From Acidobacteriota bacterium (GTDB lineage: Bacteria; Acidobacteriota; Terriglobia; Acidiferrales; UBA7541), in the NCBI GenBank assembly GCA_003224055.1, contig QHYE01000044.1, positions 62,001-126,000 of the forward strand: a stretch of 64,000 nt of DNA, written 5' to 3'. The position numbers and the translations under genes are program-made. Positions 17,756 to 27,900 of this stretch are shown here, piece after piece (the first letter of the stretch is position 1; each line of letters begins with the position of its first letter). Under the pieces are notes generated by a model that worked only from the letters and a program-made list of their open reading frames with translations, was not told the DNA's origin and ran no database searches.

Positions 17756-18028
17756 GTGAATTCACCTGCACCCAAAAAGCCGGAAGCACCCAAGAAACCT
17801 GATTTTGAGCGTTCCCTTGCGCGATTGGAGGAAGTCGTCCGCCGCTTGGAGAGCCCGCAGCTTTCCCTGGATGACGCTATGAAACTCTTCGAGGAAGGTG
17901 TGGCGCTCTCGCGAGAATGCCAGAAACAATTGGAAGAGGCGGAAGGCCGCGTGGAAATCCTGCTCAAGAAAGCCGACGGCAAGCTTGCCGCCGAACCGTT
18001 TGATCCCGAACGAGAGAGTGAATCGTGA
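17756..18028 (+). CDS. xseB: exodeoxyribonuclease VII small subunit
   Basis: 90 residues from GTG 17756 with AAGGAAACAGG ahead. The core FERSLARLEEVVRRLESPQL and SLDDAMKLFEEGVALSRECQ is the XseB signature, a helical hairpin that binds the large subunit XseA. A Pro/Lys/Ala-rich leader of about 15 residues precedes it. xseA is not in the window. The end overlaps the start region of the prenyl transferase gene by about 11 bp, a common arrangement for xseB-ispA. Confidence 0.93.
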   Translation: MNSPAPKKPEAPKKPDFERSLARLEEVVRRLESPQLSLDDAMKLFEEGVALSRECQKQLEEAEGRVEILLKKADGKLAAEPFDPERESES

Positions 18029-18950
18029 AGCGGCCGCGCTGTCTCCCGTGCGCGAGTTTTCCGCCGCAATGAAACTTCCGGCCTTTTTCGAGGAAGACCG
18101 CCTTTCCGTGGACGCTGCACTCGTGCGGCTGATGCCCGCGGAGTCCGCGCCGCCGTCGTCCATTCACACGGCGATGCGGTATAGCGTCTTTGCAGGCGGC
18201 AAGCGGATCCGTCCCATTCTTTGTATTGAGACGGCGCGCATTTTCAACGGCGACGTCTCGGCAGTACACTATCCTGCCTGCGCGATCGAATTCATCCACA
18301 CCTATTCGCTCATCCATGACGACTTGCCGGCCCTCGACAATGACGATCTTCGCCGCGGCAAGCCAACGTGCCACAAGAAGTTCGGCGAGGCCATCGCTAT
18401 TCTTGCGGGCGATGCGCTTTTGACGCTGGCGTTCGAGTCCATCGGCGCTACACCCGTGCCTGCGGAACGCCGCGTGGCCATCCTGACGGAAGTTGCTACA
18501 TCCGCGGGGACCGTGAATGGAATGGTGGGCGGCCAGGTCGCCGACATTGAAGCAGAAGGCAGGCGAGTCGAGCCGCAAATGCTCGAATATATTCATCGCT
18601 CGAAAACGGCTGCGCTCATCCGCGCTTCCATCACGGCGGGCGCTTTGTGCGCCGGCGCAAGTGACAACGACGTCGCGCGCCTTCGCCGCTTTGGCGAGAC
18701 CATCGGCTGGGCATTTCAGGTTACCGATGACATTCTGGACGTCGAAGAATCTTCTGCCGCGCTTGGAAAAACCGCCGGCAAGGATATCGCGCAGGAAAAG
18801 GCGACCTATCCTGCCGTGTACGGCCTCGAACGCTCTCACGCCATTGCCAACGATCTCGCCACGAAAGCCATCGCCGAACTCGCGCCCTTTGGAGAACGTG
18901 CCTCGCGGCTTCGTGAAATTGCGGAATTCCTCGTTCTTCGCCGCGCCTGA
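18018..18950 (+). CDS. ispA: polyprenyl (farnesyl/geranylgeranyl) diphosphate synthase
   Basis: Joins isopentenyl diphosphate to allylic diphosphates to make C15 or longer prenyl chains. The first Asp-rich motif is DDLPALDNDD and the second is DDILD; FAGGKRIRPIL carries the substrate-binding Lys and Arg. The start is uncertain: GTG 18018 overlaps xseB (310 aa), ATG 18069 gives 293 aa, closer to the family average but without a ribosome site. I use the GTG because of the coupling with xseB. The residues before the first Asp motif (IEFIHTYSLIH) fit a short-chain product. Confidence 0.93.
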   Translation: MNREAAALSPVREFSAAMKLPAFFEEDRLSVDAALVRLMPAESAPPSSIHTAMRYSVFAGGKRIRPILCIETARIFNGDVSAVHYPACAIEFIHTYSLIHDDLPALDNDDLRRGKPTCHKKFGEAIAILAGDALLTLAFESIGATPVPAERRVAILTEVATSAGTVNGMVGGQVADIEAEGRRVEPQMLEYIHRSKTAALIRASITAGALCAGASDNDVARLRRFGETIGWAFQVTDDILDVEESSAALGKTAGKDIAQEKATYPAVYGLERSHAIANDLATKAIAELAPFGERASRLREIAEFLVLRRA

Positions 18951-18965
18951 AGTTTCGAACGCATT

Positions 18966-19718
18966 ATGAAACCCAAAGCGATACGCAAGCGGCTGGATAT
19001 TCTCCTCGTCGAGCGCGGGATGGCCGCGTCTTCGAAGGATGCTCTTGCCATGGTCCTCGCGGGTGAAGTCCAGGTGGACGGCAAGCGGACCGACAAAGCC
19101 GGCACCCCCATCGCTTCTGACGCGCAGATCGAAGTGACAAACCGGACGCAACAATTCGTCAGCCGAGGCGGCGTCAAATTGAAAGGCGCGCTTGCTGATT
19201 TCGCGATCGACCCCAAAGGATGTATTTGCCTGGACATCGGCTCTTCTACTGGGGGGTTCACGGACTGTCTCTTGCAGCACGGCGCCTCGCGTGTCTACGC
19301 CGTTGATGTCAACACAGAACAAATTGACTGGAAACTGCGGCAGGATCCTCGCGTCGTTCGAATCGAGCGAAATGCGCGGGAACTGGACGGCGAAGAGCTT
19401 CCCCAGAAAGCCGCCATCGTCGTTATCGACGTTTCCTTTATTTCTGCCAGCAAAGTGCTGGGGCCCGCCATTTCGGAGGCGGAAGAGAACGCCGACTTCC
19501 TGATTCTGATCAAGCCGCAATTCGAACTGTCTCGCGAGGAGATTCCCCCTGGTGGTGTTGTGACCGACGAGAAATTGCGCGAAAAGGCCATCGTAAAAGT
19601 GCGTCAAGGCGTCGAATCTCTGGGCCTGGCATTTATCGGAGTGCAGCCTAGCCATCTCCTTGGGGCCGAAGGCAATCAGGAATATTTTCTGCACGCGCGC
19701 AAAAAGTCAGTGGAGTAG
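18966..19718 (+). CDS. tlyA: TlyA-family rRNA 2'-O-methyltransferase
   Basis: 250 residues. An N-terminal S4 RNA-binding domain (RLDILLVERGMAASSKDALA and VQVDGKRTDKAG) is followed by a Rossmann methyltransferase fold of the FtsJ type: LDIGSSTGGFTDCLLQHGA binds SAM and VIDVSFISASKVL and LIKPQFE are catalytic-region blocks. The family methylates ribosomal RNA; older names call it hemolysin A. It starts 15 bp after ispA; the dxs gene often found at this place is absent. Confidence 0.94.
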   Translation: MKPKAIRKRLDILLVERGMAASSKDALAMVLAGEVQVDGKRTDKAGTPIASDAQIEVTNRTQQFVSRGGVKLKGALADFAIDPKGCICLDIGSSTGGFTDCLLQHGASRVYAVDVNTEQIDWKLRQDPRVVRIERNARELDGEELPQKAAIVVIDVSFISASKVLGPAISEAEENADFLILIKPQFELSREEIPPGGVVTDEKLREKAIVKVRQGVESLGLAFIGVQPSHLLGAEGNQEYFLHARKKSVE

Positions 19719-19732
19719 AATCTTAGGCACAC

Positions 19733-20608
19733 ATGCAGCCCGGAAAATCCTTCCAAACCATCGGCATCATTTCGCGTCCCCGCCGTTCGAACTTATCCGT
19801 GGTTGCCCCGCCTTTGCTGAAATGGCTCGAAGAGCGCGGGGTGCAGGCTCTTTACGACGAAGAGACAGCCGGATCCCTGACGGGTTCAACAAAAGGAAAA
19901 ACACGTCAGCAAGTCGCGGATGCGTCGCAATTGCTGCTCGTTCTTGGCGGTGATGGCACACTCCTTGCCGCCGCGCGTCTCGCCGCGCCACGCGGGATTC
20001 CCATCCTGCCGATCAACATGGGAAGTCTGGGCTTCCTTACCAGTTTCACCCTCGACGAGCTTTACCCCGCGCTCGAAGACGCACTTGGCGGTCGGTTTTC
20101 CGTCAGCGAACGCGTGATGTTGTACGTGGAGCTCGAACGAGGCGGAAAAGTCATCGAAACTCAGCGGGTGCTGAACGAAGCCGTGGTCAACAAAGGTGCG
20201 CTGGCCCGCATGATCGAACTGGAGCTCAGCATTGACGGCGACTTTGTCTGCCGCTACCGTGCCGACGGCTTGATCGTTGCAAGTCCAACGGGCTCGACGG
20301 CCTATTCCCTCTCGGCAGGTGGCCCCATCGTGCATCCAGGAGTCGAGTCCTTCATTATTACGCCCATTTGCGCGCACATGCTGAGCGACCGTCCGCTGGT
20401 CGTCCGGGATTCTTCTTCCATTCAAATGAAACTTTCCGGGAACACGGAATCTGTCTTTCTCACGCTCGATGGGCAGAGGGGCATCCCGCTGCAGGCAACG
20501 GACATAGTTCGCATCTCCAGGAGTAAGGAATTGTTGAAGCTCATCCAGCCACCGCGGAAATCCTATTTTGAGATCTTGCGCAACAAGCTGAAGTGGGGCG
20601 AAGCGTAG
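19733..20608 (+). CDS. nadK: NAD kinase
   Basis: Phosphorylates NAD to NADP. 291 residues. The kinase signature GGDGTLLAAAR (from about residue 72) is followed by NEAVVNKGALARM and DGLIVASPTGSTAYSLSAGG, which hold the NAD and ATP contacts. C-terminal DGQRGIPLQATD is also conserved. It starts 14 bp after tlyA and ends the run that begins with mutM. The stop faces the lysA stop, with only about 20 bp between, including the small palindrome AGCAATTGCT. Confidence 0.96.
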   Translation: MQPGKSFQTIGIISRPRRSNLSVVAPPLLKWLEERGVQALYDEETAGSLTGSTKGKTRQQVADASQLLLVLGGDGTLLAAARLAAPRGIPILPINMGSLGFLTSFTLDELYPALEDALGGRFSVSERVMLYVELERGGKVIETQRVLNEAVVNKGALARMIELELSIDGDFVCRYRADGLIVASPTGSTAYSLSAGGPIVHPGVESFIITPICAHMLSDRPLVVRDSSSIQMKLSGNTESVFLTLDGQRGIPLQATDIVRISRSKELLKLIQPPRKSYFEILRNKLKWGEA

Positions 20609-20629
20609 AATAGCAATTGCTGGCTCTAT

Positions 20630-22012
20630 TTATTTTGCCAAAGAGTCCGTGCGCAGCAGATCGTCTTGCGTTTCACGCCTGCGGATGAGACGAAAGCGCT
20701 TCCCTTCCACCAGAACTTCCGCGGGGCGGCATCGCGCGTTGTAGTTCGACGCTTGCGCCATCCCATACGCGCCGGCCACCCAAATGGCAAGCACGTCGCC
20801 TGTTTGCACTTCCCCGAGCGGCCAATCGTGAAGAAAGCAGTCCCCGGTTTCGCATACCGGACCAACGACGTCCACGCGCTTGCGTGGAGCTCCTCTGTCC
20901 GCGTTTTCGCGCCGGACTTTGGTAATCGGATGAATCGCGCCGTACAGCGCAGGCCGCATCAAGTCATTCATCGCCGAATCCACGACCACGAACGTCTTGC
21001 CGTGGTTCGTCTTGGTATACAGAACTCGAGTCAGAAGAACGCCAGCGGGCGCGATGATGGAACGCCCAGGCTCCAACAGCAAGTGCACGCCGAGTTTTCG
21101 GACGAGCTGCGCGACCAAGCGAGCGTAGGTTGTGCGTCGCGGCACCTTTTGATCGGTGTATTGCACTCCGAGGCCGCCACCCACATCCAGGTACCGCAGT
21201 TCAATCCCCGCGCGGCGTAATTCCCCGACGTAGCCGGCAAGACGGCCGACCGCGAGGCGAAACGGCTCGAGCGAAGTGATCTGCGACCCGATGTGCGCGC
21301 TGATTCCCTGCCAGCGGATCCATTTCGAATCGCGATGGACGAGATAAAGTCTTCGTGCTCCAGTCCAATCCAAACCGAACTTGTGCTCGTGGCGTCCGGT
21401 TGCGATGTGCGGGTGGCCACCGGCTTGCACATCGGGATTGACACGAATGGCCACGGCTGGAGGCGCGTTGCCTTTCTGGACCTGCCGCGCGGCCTCTCCG
21501 CTCAGGACTTCAAGTTCCGCTTCCGATTCAACATTAAAAAGCAATATTCCAGCCCGGCCTTTATGCCCAGCAGCGCGATAGTTCAATGCTTCGCGAATCT
21601 CGTGCTGGTCTTTGCCCACGCCGGAAAACACGATGCGATCGCCGCGAACGCCAATTCTTCGCAGGTAATCCAACTCACCCCCGGAAACAATGTCGAAGCC
21701 ACTCCCCATCCGCGCCAAATGGTTCAAGATGGAAAGATTGCCGTTCGACTTGACGGCGAAGCACAGCGTATGCGGCAGCGAACCAAGGCCGCGGTCAAGT
21801 TCTTGATAAGCATCTTCGATAGCCGCGCGGCTATATAGATAGACCGGAGTTCCTGTTGCCTCAGCCACCGATTCCAGTGAAACCTTTTCGCACAAGATTT
21901 CATCTGTGGAAGAACCATGCTTACGAACGCTCTTTCGGGAAAAGTGTGGCGTGAAACTGACGGGATCAATGTATTCGAGCTTGCGATGGGAAGAGGATCG
22001 CGAACCGCTCAT
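20630..22012 (-). CDS. lysA: diaminopimelate decarboxylase
   Basis: PLP enzyme making L-lysine from meso-diaminopimelate. PLP lysine in CFAVKSNGN (Lys88); the glycine-rich phosphate-binding block is DVGGGLGVQY; substrate-contacting Cys is in GPVCETGD near the C-terminus. The 460 residues include an N-terminal extension of about 40 residues beyond the usual start. The ATG 22012 overlaps the stop of the GAF/SpoIIE phosphatase by four bases, an odd pairing of a biosynthetic enzyme with a regulatory phosphatase. Confidence 0.95.
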   Translation of the reverse strand: MSGSRSSSHRKLEYIDPVSFTPHFSRKSVRKHGSSTDEILCEKVSLESVAEATGTPVYLYSRAAIEDAYQELDRGLGSLPHTLCFAVKSNGNLSILNHLARMGSGFDIVSGGELDYLRRIGVRGDRIVFSGVGKDQHEIREALNYRAAGHKGRAGILLFNVESEAELEVLSGEAARQVQKGNAPPAVAIRVNPDVQAGGHPHIATGRHEHKFGLDWTGARRLYLVHRDSKWIRWQGISAHIGSQITSLEPFRLAVGRLAGYVGELRRAGIELRYLDVGGGLGVQYTDQKVPRRTTYARLVAQLVRKLGVHLLLEPGRSIIAPAGVLLTRVLYTKTNHGKTFVVVDSAMNDLMRPALYGAIHPITKVRRENADRGAPRKRVDVVGPVCETGDCFLHDWPLGEVQTGDVLAIWVAGAYGMAQASNYNARCRPAEVLVEGKRFRLIRRRETQDDLLRTDSLAK

Positions 22013-23781
22013 CGGACTTTTACGATCACGAGAGTTCGATCATCGGAGAGCGGCGCGCTTTGCGTGAACCAATCCACTTCTCGGAGGATTGCGTCCGCCA
22101 ATTCTGTCGCCGACGATTCGTGGTGCTTCTCGACCAGGTTCTGAAGCCGCGTCGAGCCGAAGAACTGGCCTTCATTATTCGAAGACTCGGCAAGGCCGTC
22201 GGAATGGAACACCAGAATGTTTCCGGGCTCGAGCGTGACTCCCCATTCATCGTAGGTGACATCCTCAAAAATGCCCAGGGGAAATCCCGTTAACTCAATC
22301 TTTCCACAGCGGCCATCCTTGTATAGCAGCGGCTGCGATTGACCGGCGTTCGCCACGCGCAGTTTCTGGCGGTTCCTTTGCCAGGTGGCGAAACATGCGG
22401 TCATAAACCGGCCTTCGATACGCCGCTCCCCCACCAGCTGATTCATCTGCCGCAACATTTCCGCCGGCTGCAATTTTTGCGGCGCGAGACTCCTCATAAT
22501 TCCGATGGCCACTGCGCCATAGAGGGCGGCGGCTGTTCCCTTGCCGCTCACGTCGCCCAGTGCGATTCCCAGTTGCTGCGGGCCGTAGCGCAAAAACTCA
22601 TAGAGATCGCCGCAGACCTCGCGGGCGGATAGGTACCGCGCCGCCATATCGAGCCTATAATCTTCGGTGGGCACTGGCCGTAGAAGCGCCCCTTGAATCC
22701 GTTTTGCTGCCTGGAGATCGCGTTCAAGCCGCGCTTCTTCCTTTGCGAGTTGTTCGTAGAGCCGCGCGTTCTCCAGCGAAACCGCCAGATTCGCGGCCAG
22801 GATGGAAAGCGTCTGCACATGATCGTCCGTGAAGTAATTCAACTGCGGGCTTTCGAGGTCCAGCACGCCGATGACTTTGCCCTTGTGCATCATCGGGATC
22901 GCCAGTTCCGATTTTGTTTCCGGATTCGCCATTAGATAGCGCGGATCGGCCGACACATCGGGCACGAGCACGGGCTCTTTCAATGTCGCCGCGGCGCCTA
23001 CGATGCCTTCGCTCACCGCCACGCGCAGTTTTCCCTGCACGCGATGTCCGTGCTTTACATCCACCCTGTGACGAAACACTTTCTGCTCTTCGTCATAGAG
23101 CATGATGCTCAGGATTTGGTAGTCGATCACCCGCTTCGTCTGTTCCGCAGCGCGCCTCAGAAGTTCCTCGACTTCCAGAATCGAGCCCGTTTCGCGGCCG
23201 ACTTCGCTCAACAGTAGAAGCGTATCCGCTTGCGTGCGCACCTTCTCAAACAGCCGCGCATTTTCAATGGCCACCGCGAGCCGGCTCGCGAGAAGCGTCA
23301 AAATATTTTGTTGGTCGCGAGTGAAGTAATCGAGGTGGCGGCTCTGGATGTCCAGCACGCCGATGCATTTTCCGCGTAGCATCAGCGGCACCGCGAGCTC
23401 GGACCGCACGCTATCAATGGCGTTGATATAACGCGGGTCTTTCGTCGTATCGCTTACACGAACGGAATGGCCCGTAGCCGCCGCCGTTCCCGTAATCCCC
23501 TGCCTCAGCGGAATCCGCAGGTTCGCCGCCAGTTCGGGCGAGTATCCAATCGCAAAACGGTGTCGCAGGAACGCGCCGTCTCCTTCGATCAGCAGCACGC
23601 CAAAGATCTCGTAGTCAATGTGACGTTTGATGAGGGCTGCCGAGCGCGCCAAAACCTCGTCGAGGTCCAGCGAGGAATTTACTTCTTCCCCGATTTCTGC
23701 GAGTGTCGCCAAAACTTCGGCGGAAATCTCCGTTCCGGTGTTCGTCGTCTGTGCTTCTGCCTGCGCGCCTGGAGGATTCAT
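22009..23781 (-). CDS. GAF-GAF-SpoIIE (RsbU-type) PP2C phosphatase
   Basis: 590 residues. Two GAF sensor domains (about 20-180 and 195-350), each with the pattern LAVPLMLRGKCIGVLDIQS / LAIPMMHKGKVIGVLDLES, then a short coiled segment (EEARLERDLQAAKRIQ) and a PP2C-like SpoIIE domain with the metal-binding blocks VCGDLYEF, GDVSGKGTAAALYGA and FHSDGLAESSN. Such proteins dephosphorylate anti-anti-sigma factors in partner-switching systems or act as general phosphatases. No anti-sigma or STAS gene lies nearby. The GAF ligand is unknown. Confidence 0.92.
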   Translation of the reverse strand: MNPPGAQAEAQTTNTGTEISAEVLATLAEIGEEVNSSLDLDEVLARSAALIKRHIDYEIFGVLLIEGDGAFLRHRFAIGYSPELAANLRIPLRQGITGTAAATGHSVRVSDTTKDPRYINAIDSVRSELAVPLMLRGKCIGVLDIQSRHLDYFTRDQQNILTLLASRLAVAIENARLFEKVRTQADTLLLLSEVGRETGSILEVEELLRRAAEQTKRVIDYQILSIMLYDEEQKVFRHRVDVKHGHRVQGKLRVAVSEGIVGAAATLKEPVLVPDVSADPRYLMANPETKSELAIPMMHKGKVIGVLDLESPQLNYFTDDHVQTLSILAANLAVSLENARLYEQLAKEEARLERDLQAAKRIQGALLRPVPTEDYRLDMAARYLSAREVCGDLYEFLRYGPQQLGIALGDVSGKGTAAALYGAVAIGIMRSLAPQKLQPAEMLRQMNQLVGERRIEGRFMTACFATWQRNRQKLRVANAGQSQPLLYKDGRCGKIELTGFPLGIFEDVTYDEWGVTLEPGNILVFHSDGLAESSNNEGQFFGSTRLQNLVEKHHESSATELADAILREVDWFTQSAPLSDDRTLVIVKVR

Positions 23782-23925
23782 GGACTCACTTTATTATAGC
23801 AGGCGGCGAAGAGCGCGCCTGCACTCTTCGATGGCTTTCCAAAATGGATCATTTCTTTTGTACAGGAACCGCTCCGCGCGTCATGGCAATCCGCTGCGAC
23901 CTGAGGATAAATTTGTGCGCGCCCG

Positions 23926-24522
23926 CTATTTCTCTGCAGCCTTCTTCGCCACCTTGGAGTCGAGCGATAGAACTCCCACGTACGGCAGGTTCCGGTAGCG
24001 CTCGGCGTAGTCCAGCCCGTACCCGACGACAAATTCGTTGGGAATCGAGAAACCCAAGTAGTCAGCGCGCACCGGGGCGATGCGGCGTTCGGGCTTGTCT
24101 AATAAGACCGCGACGCGCAGGTGCTTCGGCTTGCGCTGCTGGAATAGCTTTAGGAGGTACTGCAGCGTCATACCGGTATCCAGGATGTCTTCCACAAGGA
24201 TCACGGTTTTTCCTTCAATGCTGGAATCCAGGTCCCGGGTCAATCGCACTTGTCCCGAAGAGCGTGTAGCTTTTCCGTAGCTGGAGACGGCAATGAAATC
24301 GAAGGAGACCTCTCCGGCAATGCTTCGCGCAAGATCGGTGAGAAAAAACACGCCGCCCTTCAAGACGCTCACCAGATGCAGTGGTTCATCTGGAAAATCT
24401 CTTCGGATTTGCTTTGCTAACGCCTGAATGCGCCTTTGAATGCGCCCTCCGGAGATCAGGATTTTGACGCGCTCTCCTCGCCGGTTTGCAGCGCGCTGCC
24501 GAATCTTCCTGGGTTTGGGCAT
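23926..24522 (-). CDS. hpt: hypoxanthine phosphoribosyltransferase
   Basis: Purine salvage enzyme joining hypoxanthine or guanine to PRPP. The PRPP-binding motif is VILVEDILDTGMTLQYLL; LVSVLKGGVFFLTDLA and YLGFSIPNEFVVGYGLDY are also family blocks. The start is placed at ATG 24522 (198 aa), with GAGG about 7 nt ahead; the frame is open back to 24591 but those residues do not match the family. Basic N-terminal stretch MPKPRKIRQRAANRRGER is somewhat unusual. Confidence 0.94.
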   Translation of the reverse strand: MPKPRKIRQRAANRRGERVKILISGGRIQRRIQALAKQIRRDFPDEPLHLVSVLKGGVFFLTDLARSIAGEVSFDFIAVSSYGKATRSSGQVRLTRDLDSSIEGKTVILVEDILDTGMTLQYLLKLFQQRKPKHLRVAVLLDKPERRIAPVRADYLGFSIPNEFVVGYGLDYAERYRNLPYVGVLSLDSKVAKKAAEK

Positions 24523-24661
24523 CAGCGTCCTCGAATGTGGAAGCGAGACTGTAACGCACCGATGTACAGCGGGGCAAGGCTCACTCATCACCTCCCATTT
24601 TTGCAGGATTCATATTCCAGCAATCTGGACTCAGTATGGTCTCGGGAACGAAATTCGGGCG

Positions 24662-24690
24662 TTGACAGCTGCAAAGTAAATCGATATTTT
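24662..24690 (+). promoter_or_regulatory. sigma70-type promoter for the first TonB receptor
   Basis: TTGACA (24662-24667), a 17-base spacer and TATTTT (24685-24690) give a good housekeeping promoter facing the receptor gene. The spacer and -10 contain AAATCGATATTT, a CG-centred partial palindrome that could be a LacI-like site, though it does not match the one at 49810. The remaining 220 bases to the receptor start hold nothing I can name. The 24523-24661 part is the hpt promoter side. Confidence 0.5.
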
Positions 24691-24916
24691 TCGCTGCGGG
24701 CGCGCTAAAGTTTTCCACAGCGTTTGGCTTTAGCTGAAGTACTTCTTGTGATAGAAGGTGTGGTCAAAGAACAAGGTGTTTAGTTGCAGTCTGCAGTAGG
24801 CGCTCTTGATCACTGTGCCTCGCCCCAAACTAGGGGGCCCTCCATTCCACCCCCGGAGGGTCATAGACACGTGCTCACGTGTGCGAGGCGTCGGCAAATC
24901 CAAGGGAGGAATTTCT

Positions 24917-27900
24917 ATGAGAACGAGTGGAGTGGGAACCGTCGGACGTTGTTGCCTTGCCTGGATGGCGATGCTGCTGCTGGCTTGTGGCGTTTTCGCA
25001 CAGTCGACGACCGATGGCGCCATTGGCGGCCTCGTAACTGATGAATCGGGAGCAGTGATACCCAACGCCAGCATCACGACGCATAATCTTGGCACCGGTG
25101 CGACCTCGAACGGCACATCCGACGATGTCGGACGCTATCTGATCACTCATCTCCAGCCAGGTACGTATTTTTTGGAGCTTACTGCTAGCGGCTTCACCGT
25201 GTACAAGGTAACCAGTGTCACTGTTGAAGTCGGCCGGGTAACCACAGTTGACGCTGCGCTTGGGGTCAAGACGCTGACGGAGACGGTTGTCGCTACTGCG
25301 GAAGCCCCCGTCATCACTACCGACAGGGCCGATTTTTCAACAAATATCAATAACGAGGCTCTCGATAATCTGCCGATGAATGGGCGCAGATGGTCTTCCT
25401 TCGCGCTCTCCACCCCCGGCGCCGTTCCGGACGGAACATTCGGATTGGTCAGCTTCCGCGGCATCTCGGGATTGCTGAATAACAACACGGTGGACGGCGG
25501 AGACAATAACCAAGCTTTCTTCTCTGAGGAAAAAGGCCGGACGAGAATCAGTTATTCGATCAGCCAGTCCTCCATCCGGGAATTTCAGGTCAACACCTCG
25601 AACTATTCGGCGGAATACGGCCGCTCTGCTGGCGGCGTGACCAACGCTGTGACCAAGTCCGGAACGAACCGCCTCCACGGCGAAGCGTTTTGGTTTTTCC
25701 GGAGCAGCGACTTTGGAGCCATCAACCCTTTTGCTTTTCTTACCACATTGCAGAGCGGAACTCCCGTGACCACGCCCGTCAAGCCAGAAGACAAGCGCCA
25801 CCAATTCGGCGGCAACGTCGGCGGTCCGATCATCAAAGACAAACTGTTTTTCTTCTTTAACGCGGATCAACAGAAGCGTCAGTTCCCAGGGATTGCCAAT
25901 GCGAGTGGGCCGGCTTGCTTCTTTGCGCCATTGACGACTGCTGCTAACCCCACTGACCCTTGCAATAAAACGAATGAAACGGCCACGCTCAATGGCCGGG
26001 GCATTACGACCGCGCAGGGCAATGCAGGACTGAATTTCCTTCAATCGGTGACTGGTGTCGTGCCCAGAACGGGCGATGAATTGCTCCTCTTTCCCAAGAT
26101 TGATTGGAACATTAGCGCTACGCACCGCTTCTCCGCGGAATACAATCGCATGCGCTGGTCGTCTCCCGCAGGCGTCCAAACAGCCGGTGTCGTGTTCCGC
26201 GGTGTCGAGAGTTTCGGAAGCGACTTCGTAAAGGACGATACGGTCATCGCGCGCCTTGTTTCGACAGTGACCCCGACGATGATCAATGAATTTCGTTTCC
26301 AATATGGCCGAGACTTCGAATTCCAAAAAACTCAGCCGGCCTTTCCGGGAGAGCCTGTCTCAAGCCAGGGAATCTCGCCGCAAATCACAATCAGTGGCAG
26401 CGCGGGCATTGTCTTCGGCAAACCGAATTTTCTGGACCGGCGCTCCTACCCCGACGAAAGAAGCCTTCAGTTTGCGGACACCTATTCGGTCAGCCGCGGC
26501 AAGCATATGTTTAAGTTTGGCGGCGACGTTGTTCGGTTTAATGACGTGCTGGATAGTCTTTTCCAGGAAAGCGGGGCCTACAATTACAATAACCGCGTAG
26601 ATTTCATCAGCGACTACACGGTCGCAGTCGATGCGTTGGCGCAGCCGGCTTGCGGAACCACGACGAAAGTCGCGTGCTATTCGAACTATGTTCAGGGCTT
26701 TGGCCCTCCGCGGTTCGAGTTTCGGACCATCGACTATGGCTTTTTCTTCCAGGATGACTGGCGCATCGCGCCGCGCTTGACTCTCAACCTTGGTCTCCGC
26801 TGGGAATACGAACAAATGCCCAGTCCCCAAATTCCCAATTCGAATTTGGCCGCCACGAACAGCTTTCCAGACGATAAAAACAATTTTGGCCCACGTGTCG
26901 GATTTGCGTGGGATCTGTCAGGACGTGGGAGAACCGTCGTCCGCGGCGGTTACGGCATCTACTACGGCCGGATCATCAATTCCACGATTTCCAATGCCAT
27001 TACGAACACTGGCGTGACAAATGGGCAGCTCCAATTTACGTTCTTTCCGGCACCGACAGGGTCTCCGGCGTATCCAAACGTGGTTGCGACCGCGCCTACC
27101 GGAACTACAAACCCGCCTGATGTGGTCGTCTTCGCGGCGAACACGCCGAATCCGCTGATTCACCAATTTGACTTTGTCTTTGAGCAGCAAATTGCAACTA
27201 ATACAGCTGTTTCCGTCTCCTACATTGGAAGCCTTGGACGGAACCTGCCAATTTTCATCGACAGGAATCTGTTTGCGCCAACAAATACCATCACCTACAC
27301 GTTTGCCCCGGGTGCGCCCAATGCCGGGGACACCATTACGGTCCCCTTATTCGAAGTGCCGACCGCAACCCCGTCCAGCGCAACTATATTGAGGCCTAAT
27401 CCCCTCTTTGGCCGGATTACGACAATTTCCGACAGCGTCACGTCCAAATACAACGCCCTAGTGCTGCAGTTCAATCGCCGCATGACGCATGGGCTGCAGC
27501 TTCAGGGTTTTTACACTTACTCTCAGACTACCGACACAGGACAGAGCTCGCAGACTTTCACATCCGCGAATAACGTACTCAATCCGTTTGACCTTAGCCT
27601 AGAAAACGGGCGCGCAAACTTCGATGTACGGCATCGCGGCGGTGCGACATTGGTGTGGCGGCCGGAATACTTCCAACATAGTGGGCGGCTAGCGAAAACG
27701 GCGCTTGATGGATGGACAGTCGCTCCGGTCATCTCTATTTCTTCGGGAGCGCCTTTCACCGCTACGGTCTCGGGGAACGCCCCTGTTCCCGCGGGATTTA
27801 CGCGCGTTCAGTCGGGCATCCTGGGAGCCGGTGGTTCCAGCCGTTTGCCGGACATTGCTCGAAACGGATTCCAGATGCCGCGGATTGCGAACGTGGATTT

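Noticed and set aside
17964-19694. 576-codon open frame on the minus strand across ispA and tlyA
   Set aside because: It is the antisense shadow of two well-identified genes; high GC leaves few stops. No family motif or ribosome site.
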